Below, in pieces: positions 35,341-44,368 of a DNA stretch of 64,000 nt. The translations under genes and the position numbers were made by a program. The notes under the pieces were generated by a model. It saw only the letters and a list, made by a program, of their open reading frames with translations. It made no database searches and was not told the DNA's origin. Source of the stretch: Polaromonas sp. OV174 (GTDB lineage: Bacteria; Pseudomonadota; Gammaproteobacteria; Burkholderiales; Burkholderiaceae_C); the NCBI RefSeq assembly GCF_900112285.1, contig NZ_FOKZ01000012.1, positions 1 through 64,000 of the forward strand, read 5' to 3'. Within the stretch, counting starts at the first letter, position 1, and every line of letters starts with the position of its first letter.

Positions 35341-35400
35341 CTTATTTGATAGCTTATCCCGCCCGTCACATAAGGGCTAGAGCCTGATTTTGCTAAAAAT
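35341..35400 (+). repeat. dispersed repeat A copy, intergenic
   Basis: TTTGATAGCTTATCC...CATAAGGGCTAGAGCCTGATTTTG is the inverted orientation of the 40180-40231 copy. It lies just after the activator gene. Confidence 0.65.
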
Positions 35401-35474
35401 TCAGCTGGTTTTCAAGTCAAAGCCATCTGGCCGCCGCGTGGTGCCTGCGTCCCCAAGGCCGGGCCATCGCTGCG

Positions 35475-35615
35475 CTAGAGGCGACCTCCTGTGTAGAACA
35501 TATCCTGTGCCCAGCCTGAAGCGCCGTTGGGGCTGCCTGTGCCCGACCCCATGGAAGAGCAGCCGGCAACCATAAGAAGCAGGACCACCAAGGCAGCCCG
35601 TACGAGTTTGCTCAT
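35475..35615 (-). CDS. small lipoprotein, 46 residues
   Basis: The ATG at 35615 has AAGGAG 8 bases upstream. The product has a short basic N terminus, a hydrophobic stretch and a lipobox LMVAGC (about 14-19), followed by a Gly/Ser-rich tail (SSMGSGTGSPNG) with a Trp and Tyr near the end. It should be a lipid-anchored envelope peptide. Function is unknown. It is transcribed toward the activator gene. Confidence 0.65.
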   Translation of the reverse strand: MSKLVRAALVVLLLMVAGCSSMGSGTGSPNGASGWAQDMFYTGGRL

Positions 35616-35956
35616 AAGAATCTCCTTGCGATTCCTGCAGTCCAGAGCTTTCGAAATGCGCCGGGAATCTTGGCGGCGCATTCGTCTGCGAAGGCACACG
35701 GAAACTCGCGAAGGCTTGGCTTGGCCAAAGAAACCAGCAAAACCAATCTCTGCCGTGCGGCCGCAGCCAGTGCGATCAATGCGCCTGGCGAAAGTTGCGG
35801 CTTTTCCTGGCTCCGGTGTAAGCAATCCGTTGGATGTTTTTCCGGAAGTGACGGCCTGGATGTGCCGGCTAAGCGGGGGCTCGATGCGGGATAGCGCTGC
35901 CAGCGGCGCGCGGATAAGCCGCAGCGGCAGCGGCAGCGCTTGCCGGGTTACATGGC
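35616..35956. other. 341-base intergenic region with an 8-bp inverted repeat
   Basis: The perfect dyad AATGCGCC-N12-GGCGCATT at 35655-35682 lies just upstream of the small lipoprotein gene and may be an operator or hairpin. The rest shows no coding frame with family-like sequence. Confidence 0.45.
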
Positions 35957-37216
35957 TTAGCCGCCGCGCGTCACCGGCATCTCGACCTCACCCGGCATTA
36001 ACAGGTGCTTGGCCAGCTCCAGCTTGGCCAGGGAGGCGCGGTGCACCTCGTCCGGACCGTCGGCCAGGCGCAGGGTGCGCTGGCTGGCATAGGCGTAGGC
36101 CAGCGGGAAATCGTCCGACACACCGCCGCCGCCATGGGCCTGAATCGCCCAGTCGATGATCTGGCAGGCCATGTTGGGCGCCACCACCTTGATCATGGCA
36201 ATTTCCGCCTTGGCGACCTTGTTGCCCACGGTGTCCATCATGTAGGCAGCCTTGAGGGTCAGCAGGCGCGCCTGCTCGATCATGCAGCGCGCCTCGGCAA
36301 TGCGTTCATGCCAGACCGATTGGCTGGCGATGGGTTTGCCAAAGGCAACGCGGCTGTTCAGGCGTTTGCACATCAACTCGAGCGCACGCTCGGCAATGCC
36401 TATGCTGCGCATGCAGTGGTGGATGCGTCCGGGGCCAAGCCGGCCCTGGGCGATTTCAAAGCCGCGGCCTTCGCCCAGCAGCAGGTTGCTGGCGGGAACG
36501 CGCACATTGCTCAGCCGCACCTCCATGTGGCCGTGGGGGGCGTCGTCGTAGCCGAAAACAGAGAGCGGGCGAACCACGGTCACGCCAGGCGTATTGGCGG
36601 GCACCAGAATCATGGATTGCTGCTCGTGGCGGCCGGCCTCGGGATTGGTCTTGCCCATCACGATGTAAATGGCGCAGCGCGGATCCCCGGCGCCCGACGA
36701 CCACCACTTCAGGCCGTTGAGCACGTAGTCGTCGCCGTCGCGTGTGATGCGGCATTGCACGTTGGTGGCGTCGGATGAGGCGACTTCCGGCTCGGTCATC
36801 AAAAAGGCCGAGCGAATCTCGCCTTTGAGCAGCGGCTCCAGCCACTCGTCCTTGTTGGCTTCCGAGCCATAACGGGCTATGGTTTCCATGTTGCCGGTGT
36901 CGGGCGCCGAGCAGTTGAAGACCTCGGCGGCAAAGGGCACGCGGCCCATGATTTCGCACAGCGGCGCGTATTCCAGATTGGACAGGCCTTCGGGGGCACG
37001 CGGCGACTGCGGCAAAAACAGGTTCCACAGGCCGGCAGCGCGGGCTTTGGGCTTGAGTTCTTCAATGAGGGTGGTGGGAATCCAGGCATTGCCCTTGGCG
37101 CGGTTTTCGGCAATTTCCCGGAAAAAACGCGCCTCGTTCGGGTAAACATGCTGGTCCATGAAGGCCAGCAGGCGAGCCTGCATGTCCTGTACCTTGGGGG
37201 TGTAGCTGAAGTCCAT
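35957..37216 (-). CDS. acyl-CoA dehydrogenase family protein
   Basis: I start at ATG 37216 ([10 protein letters not shown]), preceded by AAGGAGATAGAG; the open frame further upstream only reads through repeat B. The 419-residue flavoenzyme resembles ACAD10/11-type dehydrogenases, with [15 protein letters not shown] (about 140), [11 protein letters not shown] and the C-terminal [21 protein letters not shown]. Such enzymes oxidise acyl-CoA, often long, branched or hydroxylated. The phosphotransferase gene upstream is the usual partner; in eukaryotic ACAD10/11 the two domains are fused. Confidence 0.92.
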   Translation of the reverse strand: MDFSYTPKVQDMQARLLAFMDQHVYPNEARFFREIAENRAKGNAWIPTTLIEELKPKARAAGLWNLFLPQSPRAPEGLSNLEYAPLCEIMGRVPFAAEVFNCSAPDTGNMETIARYGSEANKDEWLEPLLKGEIRSAFLMTEPEVASSDATNVQCRITRDGDDYVLNGLKWWSSGAGDPRCAIYIVMGKTNPEAGRHEQQSMILVPANTPGVTVVRPLSVFGYDDAPHGHMEVRLSNVRVPASNLLLGEGRGFEIAQGRLGPGRIHHCMRSIGIAERALELMCKRLNSRVAFGKPIASQSVWHERIAEARCMIEQARLLTLKAAYMMDTVGNKVAKAEIAMIKVVAPNMACQIIDWAIQAHGGGGVSDDFPLAYAYASQRTLRLADGPDEVHRASLAKLELAKHLLMPGEVEMPVTRGG

Positions 37217-37257
37217 CTCTATCTCCTTGGGTAGCGTGGTGGTTAGGTGGATAAACA

Positions 37258-37346
37258 ATTTTCCGCAGGGCCGCCCCAAGGAAAATTCGCCCCTTTTCGT
37301 GGTGACAGGGGCAGCGAAGTACGCGAAGCGACAAGCGTGGGGGTCA
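37258..37346 (-). repeat. dispersed repeat B copy 2
   Basis: Read on the minus strand it gives CCCCCACGCTTGTCGCTTCG, CGTACTTCGCTGCCCC and CTTGGGGCGGCCCTGCGG, matching copy 1 at 14146-14230. The hairpin centre is longer here. As in copy 1, it begins at the stop codon of the upstream gene, here the phosphotransferase. Confidence 0.7.
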
Positions 37347-38441
37347 TGTTTGCTTCTGGCTCTTCTGGGCAAAGTCCCAGGCCATGCGGGCCAGCACAGG
37401 CACGCCTTTGGCGGAGCTAGCCGCCTGGGCACTGGCGGCGGTACCGGCCTCAACCCGTTTGGCGATGCCTTGCAAAATCGCGGCGATACGGAACAGGTTG
37501 TAGGCCAGGTAAAAACTCCAGTCGGCCTTGATCAGCGCCGGGCTGGCAAAACCGGTGCGTTCGCAATACAGGCGGATGTAGTCGGCTTCTTCCGGAATGC
37601 CCAGGCTGGCCACATCAAGCCCGCCAATGCCGCGAAAGGCGCCGGGCGGAATATGCCAGGCCATGCAGTGGTAGCTGAAGTCGGCCAGCGGATGGCCCAG
37701 GGTCGAGAGTTCCCAGTCCAGCACGGCCAGCACACGCGGCTCGGTCGGGTGGAACAGCAGGTTGTCGAGGCGGAAGTCGCCATGCACGATGGAGACCATG
37801 GTTTCATCGCGTGCACTGGCGGGAATGTTGGCCGGCAACCAGGCCATCAAGGCGTCCATTTCGGGTATGGCTTGGGTGATGGAGGCGACGTATTGTTTGC
37901 TCCAGCGGCCGATCTGGCGCTCGAAATAGTTGCCGGGCTTGCCATAATCGGCCAGGCCGCATTCGGCAAACCTGACCTTGTGCAGGGCAGCGATGACGCC
38001 GTTCATCTCGTCATAAATCTCGCCGCGCTGGGCCGGCGTCATGTCGGGCAGGGCCTGGTCCCAGAGCACCCGGCCTTCGACAAACTCCATGACATAAAAG
38101 GCGCGGCCTATGACGGCTTCGTCTTCACACAGGCAATACATCTTGGCCACCGGCACGTCCGTGCCCTGCAGACCGGTCATGACCTTGAACTCGCGCTCTA
38201 TCGCGTGCGCCGAGGGCAAGAGTTTGGCCACCGGCCCGGGCTTGGCCCGCATCACATAGGCGCGTGCCGGCGTGATCAGCTTGTAGGTCGGATTGGACTG
38301 ACCGCCCTTGAAGATTTCCACCGTCAGCGGGCCCTGGAAGCCTTCCAGGTGCTGCTCCAGATAGGCGCTGAGGGCCGCCAGATCAAAGGCCTGGGAGCCG
38401 GTGACGGCCCGCGTTCCTACAAAGTGGTCAAAGTTGCTCAT
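37344..38441 (-). CDS. phosphotransferase family protein (APH/ACAD10-like kinase domain)
   Basis: The 365-residue protein has an aminoglycoside-phosphotransferase fold: a [10 protein letters not shown] nucleotide loop (about 46-55), a Lys/Arg-rich strand YVMRAKPGP, catalytic [12 protein letters not shown] (about 217-228) and the metal motif [14 protein letters not shown] (about 237-250). Together with the adjacent acyl-CoA dehydrogenase it resembles the 4-hydroxyacyl-CoA catabolism pair in which the kinase domain phosphorylates the hydroxyl. The substrate here is inferred from that pairing only. Confidence 0.9.
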   Translation of the reverse strand: MSNFDHFVGTRAVTGSQAFDLAALSAYLEQHLEGFQGPLTVEIFKGGQSNPTYKLITPARAYVMRAKPGPVAKLLPSAHAIEREFKVMTGLQGTDVPVAKMYCLCEDEAVIGRAFYVMEFVEGRVLWDQALPDMTPAQRGEIYDEMNGVIAALHKVRFAECGLADYGKPGNYFERQIGRWSKQYVASITQAIPEMDALMAWLPANIPASARDETMVSIVHGDFRLDNLLFHPTEPRVLAVLDWELSTLGHPLADFSYHCMAWHIPPGAFRGIGGLDVASLGIPEEADYIRLYCERTGFASPALIKADWSFYLAYNLFRIAAILQGIAKRVEAGTAASAQAASSAKGVPVLARMAWDFAQKSQKQT

Positions 38442-38466
38442 GACTTGTGTCCTATGCCTTGTGTAG

Positions 38467-39192
38467 CTATTTATCCGCCTCGGCTTCAGAAATGCGCATC
38501 AGGATGTCGCGGTTGCGCACCACCAGGCCACCCGGCTCTATGCGTATGGCCTGCTCGCGCTCCATGGACTTGAGTTCCTGGTTGACGCGCTGGCGTGAGG
38601 CGCCCAGCAACTGGGCCAGCTCCTCTTGCGCCAGCTGCAGGCCTATGCGCACCTCGCGCCCGTCGGCCAGGCTGGGTACGCCATAGCTGCGCACCAGGTG
38701 CAGCAGCTGTTTGGCCAGGCGTGCCCGCAGCGGCAGGGTGTTGAGGTCTTCCACCAGGCCGAAGAGCTGGCGTATGCGCCGGGCATGCAGGCGCAGCAAG
38801 GCCTCGTACAGCTCGGTGTGCTGGCTCAGAATCTTGCGCAGGTCGCCGCGCGCCACGCACAAAATAGTGGTGCTGCCATGCGCATAGGCATCGTGGGTGC
38901 GGCGCTCGCCGTCGAAGATCGCCACGTCGCCAAACCAGATGCCAGGCTCCACATAGGTCAGGGTGATCTGCCGGCCCGAAATCGAGGTCGAGCTGACGCG
39001 TACCGCGCCCGTGGCGCAGGCGATCCATTCTTCCGGCGGGTCGCCGCGGGCCGTAATGAGTTCGCCGTCTTTGAAGCGTTTGACGTAGGCGCATCGCAGT
39101 ATGTCGTGTCTCAGGGATGGGGACAGGGATGAAAACCAGCGGCCACCGTTTATGGCTGCTCTTTCGTCTATCGTAAGAATAGGATCGTCCAT
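38467..39192 (-). CDS. Crp/Fnr-family transcriptional regulator
   Basis: The 241-residue protein has a cyclic-nucleotide-type jelly roll (about 25-140: LITARGDPPEEWIACATGAVRVS) with no Fnr-type Cys cluster. A long dimer helix and a winged helix-turn-helix (about 175-225: QLAQEELAQLLGASRQRVNQELKSME) follow. Ligand is unknown. It is upstream of the phosphotransferase-dehydrogenase pair on the same strand (25-base gap) and may control it. Confidence 0.9.
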   Translation of the reverse strand: MDDPILTIDERAAINGGRWFSSLSPSLRHDILRCAYVKRFKDGELITARGDPPEEWIACATGAVRVSSTSISGRQITLTYVEPGIWFGDVAIFDGERRTHDAYAHGSTTILCVARGDLRKILSQHTELYEALLRLHARRIRQLFGLVEDLNTLPLRARLAKQLLHLVRSYGVPSLADGREVRIGLQLAQEELAQLLGASRQRVNQELKSMEREQAIRIEPGGLVVRNRDILMRISEAEADK

Positions 39193-39304
39193 GAGCTGTC
39201 TTTTGAGTGACTTACAAGCCTTCCATTGTCACTTGAGGGACGCGGCCTGTAGCGCCCGGCTGTCGCCTTGGCGTCGCGGCTTCTGGCGCTGCCTTTTTTG
39301 ACCT

Positions 39305-39946
39305 ATGCTCATGCTCATGTATTTGCCACCCCAATTCAAAGGCGACCGCACCCAGGTGGCCATGCTGATCCAGGAACACCCCTTTGCCAGCCTGATCAGC
39401 GTGGATGACTCCGGCCTGCCTTATGTGACGCATCTGCCCTTGCATCTGGAAGAGCGGGGCGACCAGATGGTGCTGCTGGGCCATGTCGCCAAACCGAATC
39501 CGCACTGGCGCTATCTGCAGGCGCGCCCGCAGGCCGTCGCCACTTTTCTGGGGCCGCATGCCTATCTGTCGCCCAAGGTTTATCCCGACCTGGCGCGGGT
39601 GCCGACCTGGAATTACCTCGCTGTGCACTGCACCGTGCAGGCCACACTCATTGAAGAGCCTGTGGCCAAGGATGGCCTGCTTAAAAAGCTGATAGGCGAT
39701 CACGAGCCGCCCTATGCCGAGCAGTGGCGCGGTCTGGGTGAGGAATTCGCCCACAAGATGCTGGCCGGCATCGTCGCCTTTGAATTGCAGGTGAGCGATT
39801 GGCAGTGCAAGCTCAAAATCAACCAGCACCGGCCCGAGGCGTATGCCGCCATGAGGGCCATGTACGCCGTTGGTAATGAAGAGGAGCAAGCGCTGGCCGG
39901 CTGGATGGATCGTTTGGGCATGGGCACCGGGTCAAACAATCCCTAG
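39305..39946 (+). CDS. PaiB-family FMN-binding protein
   Basis: The 213-residue protein matches the PaiB (FMN-binding negative transcriptional regulator) family: MYLPPQFKGD at the start, FASLISVDDSGLPYVTHLPL (about 28-47), GHVAKPNPHW and WNYLAVHCTVQA. Three in-frame ATGs lie at the start; MYLPP at 39317 matches the family N terminus best, though none has a good ribosome site. Members bind FMN or heme; direct DNA binding is not established. Confidence 0.85.
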   Translation: MLMLMYLPPQFKGDRTQVAMLIQEHPFASLISVDDSGLPYVTHLPLHLEERGDQMVLLGHVAKPNPHWRYLQARPQAVATFLGPHAYLSPKVYPDLARVPTWNYLAVHCTVQATLIEEPVAKDGLLKKLIGDHEPPYAEQWRGLGEEFAHKMLAGIVAFELQVSDWQCKLKINQHRPEAYAAMRAMYAVGNEEEQALAGWMDRLGMGTGSNNP

Positions 39947-39956
39947 GAGCCTTGAG

Positions 39957-40169
39957 ATGCGTATTGTTTTCAGCGTATTGAGTCTGCTACTGGTGCTGGC
40001 CGTCGTCGGGGTGCTGGCAAAAAAGCAGCTGGCTGTGGCGCCTGTTCGCTTGCCGCCAGCGCAGGCGAGCAGCACGCCGCAAGTACAAAGCCAGCAAATT
40101 CAGCAGCAATTCCAGCAGACCCTGGAAAAAACGCTGCAACAGGCCAGGCCCATGCCCGAGGGTGAATAA
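39957..40169 (+). CDS. small single-pass membrane protein
   Basis: The 70-residue product starts at ATG 39957, ten bases after the PaiB stop, with GGAG upstream. One transmembrane helix (about 3-22) is followed by a Gln-rich amphipathic tail (QSQQIQQQFQQTLEKTLQQ) likely to form a helix in the periplasm. Its position suggests co-transcription with the PaiB gene. No family is recognised. Confidence 0.65.
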   Translation: MRIVFSVLSLLLVLAVVGVLAKKQLAVAPVRLPPAQASSTPQVQSQQIQQQFQQTLEKTLQQARPMPEGE

Positions 40170-40176
40170 ATGAATG

Positions 40177-40231
40177 GAATAGCACTCTAGCCCATATAGG
40201 ATGGTCGCAAGAAGCTATTAAAATCGTAGCA
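40177..40231 (+). repeat. dispersed repeat A copy, immediately before tadA
   Basis: CTCTAGCCCATATAGGATGG, CGCAAGAAGC and TATTAAAATCGTAGC end just 3 bases before the tadA start codon. The copy therefore forms the leader, where a Shine-Dalgarno site is expected but not seen. Confidence 0.7.
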
Positions 40232-40233
40232 AA

Positions 40234-41622
40234 ATGAGTGACGAAACTTTCATGCAAATGGCGCTGGCGCAGGCCCGCGAGGCCGCTGCCATGGGCGAGG
40301 TTCCGGTGGGTGCCGTGCTGGTCCGCGACGGCCAGGTGATTGCCACCGGCCGTAATGCGCCGATTGATGGCCATGACCCGACGGCCCACGCCGAGATCGT
40401 GGCCTTGCGCGCGGCGGCGCAGGCCTTGGGAAACTACCGGCTCGATGACTGCGAGCTGTTCGTCACGCTGGAGCCCTGCGCCATGTGCAGCGGCGCCATG
40501 TTGCAGGCGCGGCTCAAGCGCGTGGTGTTTGCCGCAGCCGAGCCCAAAACGGGCGCAGCCGGCTCGGTCATCAACTTGTTTGCCCAGACGCAGCTCAATC
40601 ACCAGACCGAATGCCAGGGTGGGGTGTTGGCGGCAGAAAGCAGCGCACTGCTGCAAGATTTTTTTCGCCAGCGCCGCACCGAGCAGCGCGAAGCAGCCCG
40701 GCGACTGCATCCTCTGCGGGACCATGCCTTGCGCACGCCCGATCGCGCTTTTCAGGGCCTGCCGGGCTACCCCTGGTCGCCGCACTACATCAGTGATCTG
40801 CCGAAGCTAGGCGGTTTGCGCCTGCACTACCTGAACGAGGGTGCTAGTGAGCAAGGCCTGACCTATCTGTGCCTGCACGGCAATCCGGCCTGGAGCTATC
40901 TGTACCGCAAGATGATCCCCAGCTTACTGGAGGCCGGGCATAGAGTGGTCGCGCCCGATCTGATTGGTTTTGGCAAAAGCGACAAGCCCAAGAAAGACAG
41001 CTTTCACAGCTTTAACACGCACCGGCAGGTGCTGCTTGAGCTGGTGGAAAGGCTGGATTTAAAAAACATCGTTCTGGTGGTGCAAGACTGGGGCGGGCTG
41101 CTCGGCCTGACCTTGCCACTGGCTGCGCCACAGCGCTACCGGGGTCTGCTGGTCATGAACACGCTACTGGCTTGCGGCGATGAGTCGCTGCCTGCCGGCT
41201 TTCTGGCCTGGCGCGAGTGGTGTGCGAAACACCCGGACTTTGATGTCGCGCGCTTGCTGGCCAGGGCTAATCCACAATTGAGCGCTGAAGAATGCGCCGC
41301 CTACAGCGCCCCTTTTCCCGACAAAGGGCATCGCGCCGCCTTGCGCGCCTTTCCCGCCATGGTGCCGGAATTTCAGGATTCAGACGGCGCCGAGCTGTCG
41401 CGCCAGGCGCGTGAGTTTTGGCGTAGCCGCTGGACCGGACAGGCGCTGATGGTGCTCGGTGCGCAAGACCCGGTACTGGGCGAGCCGGTGATGCGGAGAC
41501 TTCAACCGCTGATTTGCGGTTGCGGCGAAGCGGTGGTGCTAACGCAAGCCGGCCATTTTGTGCCTGAGCATGGCGAGCAGGTGGCACAGCACGCCTTGCG
41601 GTTTTTTAAGCGCCCAGACTAA
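40234..41622 (+). CDS. tadA: tRNA adenosine deaminase TadA fused to haloalkane-dehalogenase-like hydrolase
   Basis: Residues 1-155 are a complete TadA: HAE (about 50-52) and PCAMCSG (about 80-86) bind zinc, and this domain makes inosine at tRNA-Arg position 34. Residues about 165-462 form a haloalkane-dehalogenase-type alpha/beta hydrolase: HGNPAWSYLYRKMI (about 212), nucleophile Asp in VVQDWGG (about 285) and a C-terminal QAGHFVPE His (about 440). Both catalytic sets look intact. The single uninterrupted frame makes a true fusion likely. Hydrolase substrate is unknown. Confidence 0.9.
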   Translation: MSDETFMQMALAQAREAAAMGEVPVGAVLVRDGQVIATGRNAPIDGHDPTAHAEIVALRAAAQALGNYRLDDCELFVTLEPCAMCSGAMLQARLKRVVFAAAEPKTGAAGSVINLFAQTQLNHQTECQGGVLAAESSALLQDFFRQRRTEQREAARRLHPLRDHALRTPDRAFQGLPGYPWSPHYISDLPKLGGLRLHYLNEGASEQGLTYLCLHGNPAWSYLYRKMIPSLLEAGHRVVAPDLIGFGKSDKPKKDSFHSFNTHRQVLLELVERLDLKNIVLVVQDWGGLLGLTLPLAAPQRYRGLLVMNTLLACGDESLPAGFLAWREWCAKHPDFDVARLLARANPQLSAEECAAYSAPFPDKGHRAALRAFPAMVPEFQDSDGAELSRQAREFWRSRWTGQALMVLGAQDPVLGEPVMRRLQPLICGCGEAVVLTQAGHFVPEHGEQVAQHALRFFKRPD

Positions 41623-41677
41623 CCGTGGTTTTGCCGCTGGTCTGCCTTGGCGCTCCAGCAATGGGATACTTGCACCC

Positions 41678-42628
41678 GTGAAAAAACATATCTACATCTA
41701 CTCACCCTCCAGCGCCGTGCGCGACAAAGCCAGCTTCAAGCGTGGCATCAAGCGCTTGCAAGCCCTGGGTCATGAGGTCGAAGTTGACGAAGCCGCGCTG
41801 GCCACGCACCAGCGATTTGCCGGCGACGACGAGACCCGGCTCGCGGCCATTCATCGTGCGGCGGCCAGCGGCGCCGATGTGGCGCTGATTTCCCGCGGTG
41901 GCTATGGCCTGACGCGCCTTTTGCCCGCTATCAATTACAAGGCTGTGGCCAAGGCCGTCGCCAAGGGGACGAAGTTCGTCGGCTTGAGCGACTTCACGGC
42001 GTTTCAAATGGCCTTGCTGGCGAAAACCGGCGCGGTGACCTGGGCTGGCCCGTCGCTGGGCGAAGACTTTGGCGCCGTGGCCGGACCAGACGACATCATG
42101 GAAGCCTGCTTTGATGACCTGATCACCGGGCAGGTTGAGGGCACGGGCTGGCAATTGCCTAAAATCGCTACAAATTCAATAGCTCTTACCGCAGGTGTAG
42201 CAAAGGCTAGTGAGCGATTTACCATAAATAATGCGGTTTTGTGGGGGGGCAACCTGGCGATGTTAGCTTCTCTGGTCGGTACGCCTTACCTGCCGGTCAT
42301 CAAAGGCGGCATCTTGTTCATTGAGGACGTCGGCGAGCACCCCTTCCGGGTCGAGCGCATGCTGGCGCAGTTGCTGCAGGCAGGTCTGCTGGCGCAACAA
42401 AAGGCCATTATTTTTGGACAGTTCAGCAACTACAAGCTGGTTCCCCATGACAAGGGTTACAAGCTGGCCGGCGTGGTGAGTTGGCTGCAGAGTCAGGTCA
42501 AAGCGCGAGTGCTGACCGGCCTGCCGTTTGGCCATGTGCCGACCAAGGTGCTGCTACCGGTCGGTCAAGCCATCACGCTGGCGGTGGAAGACCGAGATGC
42601 CTTCTTGCTGTGGGGCCATCAGCACTGA
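41678..42628 (+). CDS. ldcA: muramoyltetrapeptide carboxypeptidase (S66 LD-carboxypeptidase)
   Basis: LdcA removes the terminal D-Ala of recycled muropeptides in the cytosol. The start is GTG 41678 (VKKHIYIYSPS). The 316-residue product has the RGGYGLTRLLP block (about 74-84), the nucleophile Ser in VGLSDFTAFQ (about 106), the Glu in ILFIEDVGEHPF (about 213) and the His in GLPFGHVP (about 285). Residues about 163-186 (KIATNSIALTAG...) are encoded by a repeat-A-like stretch and look like an in-frame insertion. Confidence 0.9.
   Translation: MKKHIYIYSPSSAVRDKASFKRGIKRLQALGHEVEVDEAALATHQRFAGDDETRLAAIHRAAASGADVALISRGGYGLTRLLPAINYKAVAKAVAKGTKFVGLSDFTAFQMALLAKTGAVTWAGPSLGEDFGAVAGPDDIMEACFDDLITGQVEGTGWQLPKIATNSIALTAGVAKASERFTINNAVLWGGNLAMLASLVGTPYLPVIKGGILFIEDVGEHPFRVERMLAQLLQAGLLAQQKAIIFGQFSNYKLVPHDKGYKLAGVVSWLQSQVKARVLTGLPFGHVPTKVLLPVGQAITLAVEDRDAFLLWGHQH
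42162..42230 (+). repeat. dispersed repeat A copy inside ldcA
   Basis: ATCGCTACAAATTCAATAGC, TCTTACCGCAGGTGTAGCAA and AGGCTAGTGAGCGATTTA match the repeat pattern. The AT-rich bases contrast with the GC-rich gene around them, and the frame is kept. Confidence 0.55.
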
Positions 42629-42698
42629 AACTGAATCTGGCAGTGGTGGGCGACACCAAACTGAGGTCGGTCGCTGCCCTGATCCTGGTCTGATGCCC

Positions 42699-43058
42699 TT
42701 AGTTGGCCAGCGAACTGGGCCTGGCGCTCAGGCCGCTGGGCAGCAGGCCGGTGAATTGCTCGCTGATGCGGCTGATTTTTTCGCGGGCTATGCTTTCGCC
42801 ATGCATTTCGGCCAGCGCCGCCATGACATCGCCTCTGGCATGCCACAGGCCCTGGGCATCGGTGGCATAGCGCACGCGGAGGGCGATCTTGGGAAAGTGG
42901 GATTCATCGAGTTCATCGAGAATCAACTGGCGTATGCCTTCCGTGCGGTCTTCCAACACCGAAGACGTGACCTCGCTGGTGCCCAGCAGACTCATCAGAC
43001 TGCTTTTCAGGTGACTGCTAAACCAGCTCATGCGTTTTTGATTTTGTTGAACATTCAT
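42699..43058 (-). CDS. conserved hypothetical protein, 119 residues
   Basis: A soluble, mostly helical protein with motifs RTEGIRQLILDEL (about 38-50) and RVRYATDAQGLWHARGDVMAALAEMHGE (about 61-88). The second reads like a typical conserved Burkholderiales protein of unknown role. The ATG at 43058 has no strong ribosome site. It is convergent with ldcA, about 70 bases apart. No function assigned. Confidence 0.65.
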   Translation of the reverse strand: MNVQQNQKRMSWFSSHLKSSLMSLLGTSEVTSSVLEDRTEGIRQLILDELDESHFPKIALRVRYATDAQGLWHARGDVMAALAEMHGESIAREKISRISEQFTGLLPSGLSARPSSLAN

Positions 43059-43432
43059 GGGTTTATGGCTTGATGGCAGGGGCTGCGCGTTTCTTTCAGC
43101 GTAAGGGTATTTGCTCGTCTCATTACCAAGTTATCGGCAAACGTTTGAGAAAAACAACAGAGCAGGGCAATAACTTGGTAAGCAAATGTCAACTTGATAC
43201 TGCTATTGAAGAGGCCTTCTTTAGTTGGAGACAGCTGTTGAACTGAGTTCCGGGCCAGTAGCTCACACTGGCGATCAAGGCATTTTCAGTCCCGGGGCTT
43301 GCGCAATCTCAAGCTTTGGTCAGCGCGCTATCCATGCGCGGTGCAGGCCGTTACCGCGTCAACCTTGCGGGGTGAGGGCGGGTGCCCATGTTTTAATTGA
43401 ATAAATTTTTACAGGCAGCTATAAAACTCCCC
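43059..43432. other. intergenic region with nested long-range dyads
   Basis: The perfect 12-base arms TTACCAAGTTAT (43123-43134) and ATAACTTGGTAA (43170-43181) enclose a 10-base perfect palindrome CAAACGTTTG (43138-43147). They are flanked by ATTTGC (from about 43109) and GCAAAT (to about 43187). The stretch sits between divergent genes. It may be an operator pair, a structured RNA or the relic of a small mobile element. No gene is seen. Confidence 0.6.
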
Positions 43433-44368
43433 ATGGCAGAAGTTACCGTCGTTTTTGCCGATCTAACGGGAAGTACAGGTGTTTTTGAGTCCCTCGGCAA
43501 TGCCAAGGCGACTCAGGCCATCACCCGTCTAACGCAATGGATAGGCCGCGTCTGCGAAGCCCATTGCGGGCAGGTCATTAAATACCTCGGTGATGGGGTG
43601 CTCATCATCTTTCCCCATAACCCCGATGCGGTTGAAGCCGCGACGGAGTTGCAGCGCGTTCACCAGGAGCGCATCCGCAACTGGCCCGAAGCGCTGAAAA
43701 TGCGGCTGCAGGTGGGCATGGCGCGCGGCGAAATCGTCGAACACGACGGCGATTGCTATGGCGATGCAGTCAATGTGGCCTCGCGCCTCAGCGATCTCTC
43801 CGGCCCGGAACAGATTTTGGCGACGGACCTGGTCATCCAGCAACTGCCAGGGGACAGCCTGGTGCGTTTTCGTTGCCTGGGTGCCATTGAGCTACGCGGT
43901 CGCAGTGAGTCGTGTGTGGTGCACCGAATCGAATGGCAGTCCGAAGTGATGTCGGAGCTGTTCACGCTGCCGGCAACTCTGACGCAATCTCCTTTTGCTA
44001 AGACAGCGGCCCGGCCGTCGTCTATCGAGTTGAGCTCTCTGGATGTCAGCGCCGCCTTCACCACCATGGAGCTGCCCGTGTTTTTGGGGCGCGACCCAGC
44101 TGCACAATTTGTGTTGCAGGATCCTCGGGTTTCGCGCAATCACGCCAGAATCGAGTGGCGCGCCGGCAAGTTTTATCTTGAGGACGTCAGTAGCTACGGC
44201 ACCTGGGTTCGGTTTTCCGACAGCTCGGCCATCATTGCGCTGCGCCGGCAGGAATGCGTACTGCTGCAGGAAGGTGAAATTGCTTTGGGCGCACCCTTCG
44301 AGGACTTCACCGTTCCTACCGTCAGTTTCAAGTTTCATACCGTGCCTCTTGCCTGGTCGAACTCGTAA
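43433..44368 (+). CDS. class III adenylate/guanylate cyclase with C-terminal FHA domain
   Basis: I start at ATG 43433 (MAEVTVVFADLTGS), although a TTG at 43397 is in frame. The cyclase domain (about 1-180) has metal Asp residues in VFADLTGS and in IKYLGDGVLIIF, and the GDAVNVASRLSDL block. Residues about 205-300 form an FHA domain: FLGRDP, RVSRNHARIEW and SYGTWVRF. FHA binds phosphothreonine, so cyclase activity may be tied to a Ser/Thr kinase partner not found here. The protein is soluble. Confidence 0.88.
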   Translation: MAEVTVVFADLTGSTGVFESLGNAKATQAITRLTQWIGRVCEAHCGQVIKYLGDGVLIIFPHNPDAVEAATELQRVHQERIRNWPEALKMRLQVGMARGEIVEHDGDCYGDAVNVASRLSDLSGPEQILATDLVIQQLPGDSLVRFRCLGAIELRGRSESCVVHRIEWQSEVMSELFTLPATLTQSPFAKTAARPSSIELSSLDVSAAFTTMELPVFLGRDPAAQFVLQDPRVSRNHARIEWRAGKFYLEDVSSYGTWVRFSDSSAIIALRRQECVLLQEGEIALGAPFEDFTVPTVSFKFHTVPLAWSNS

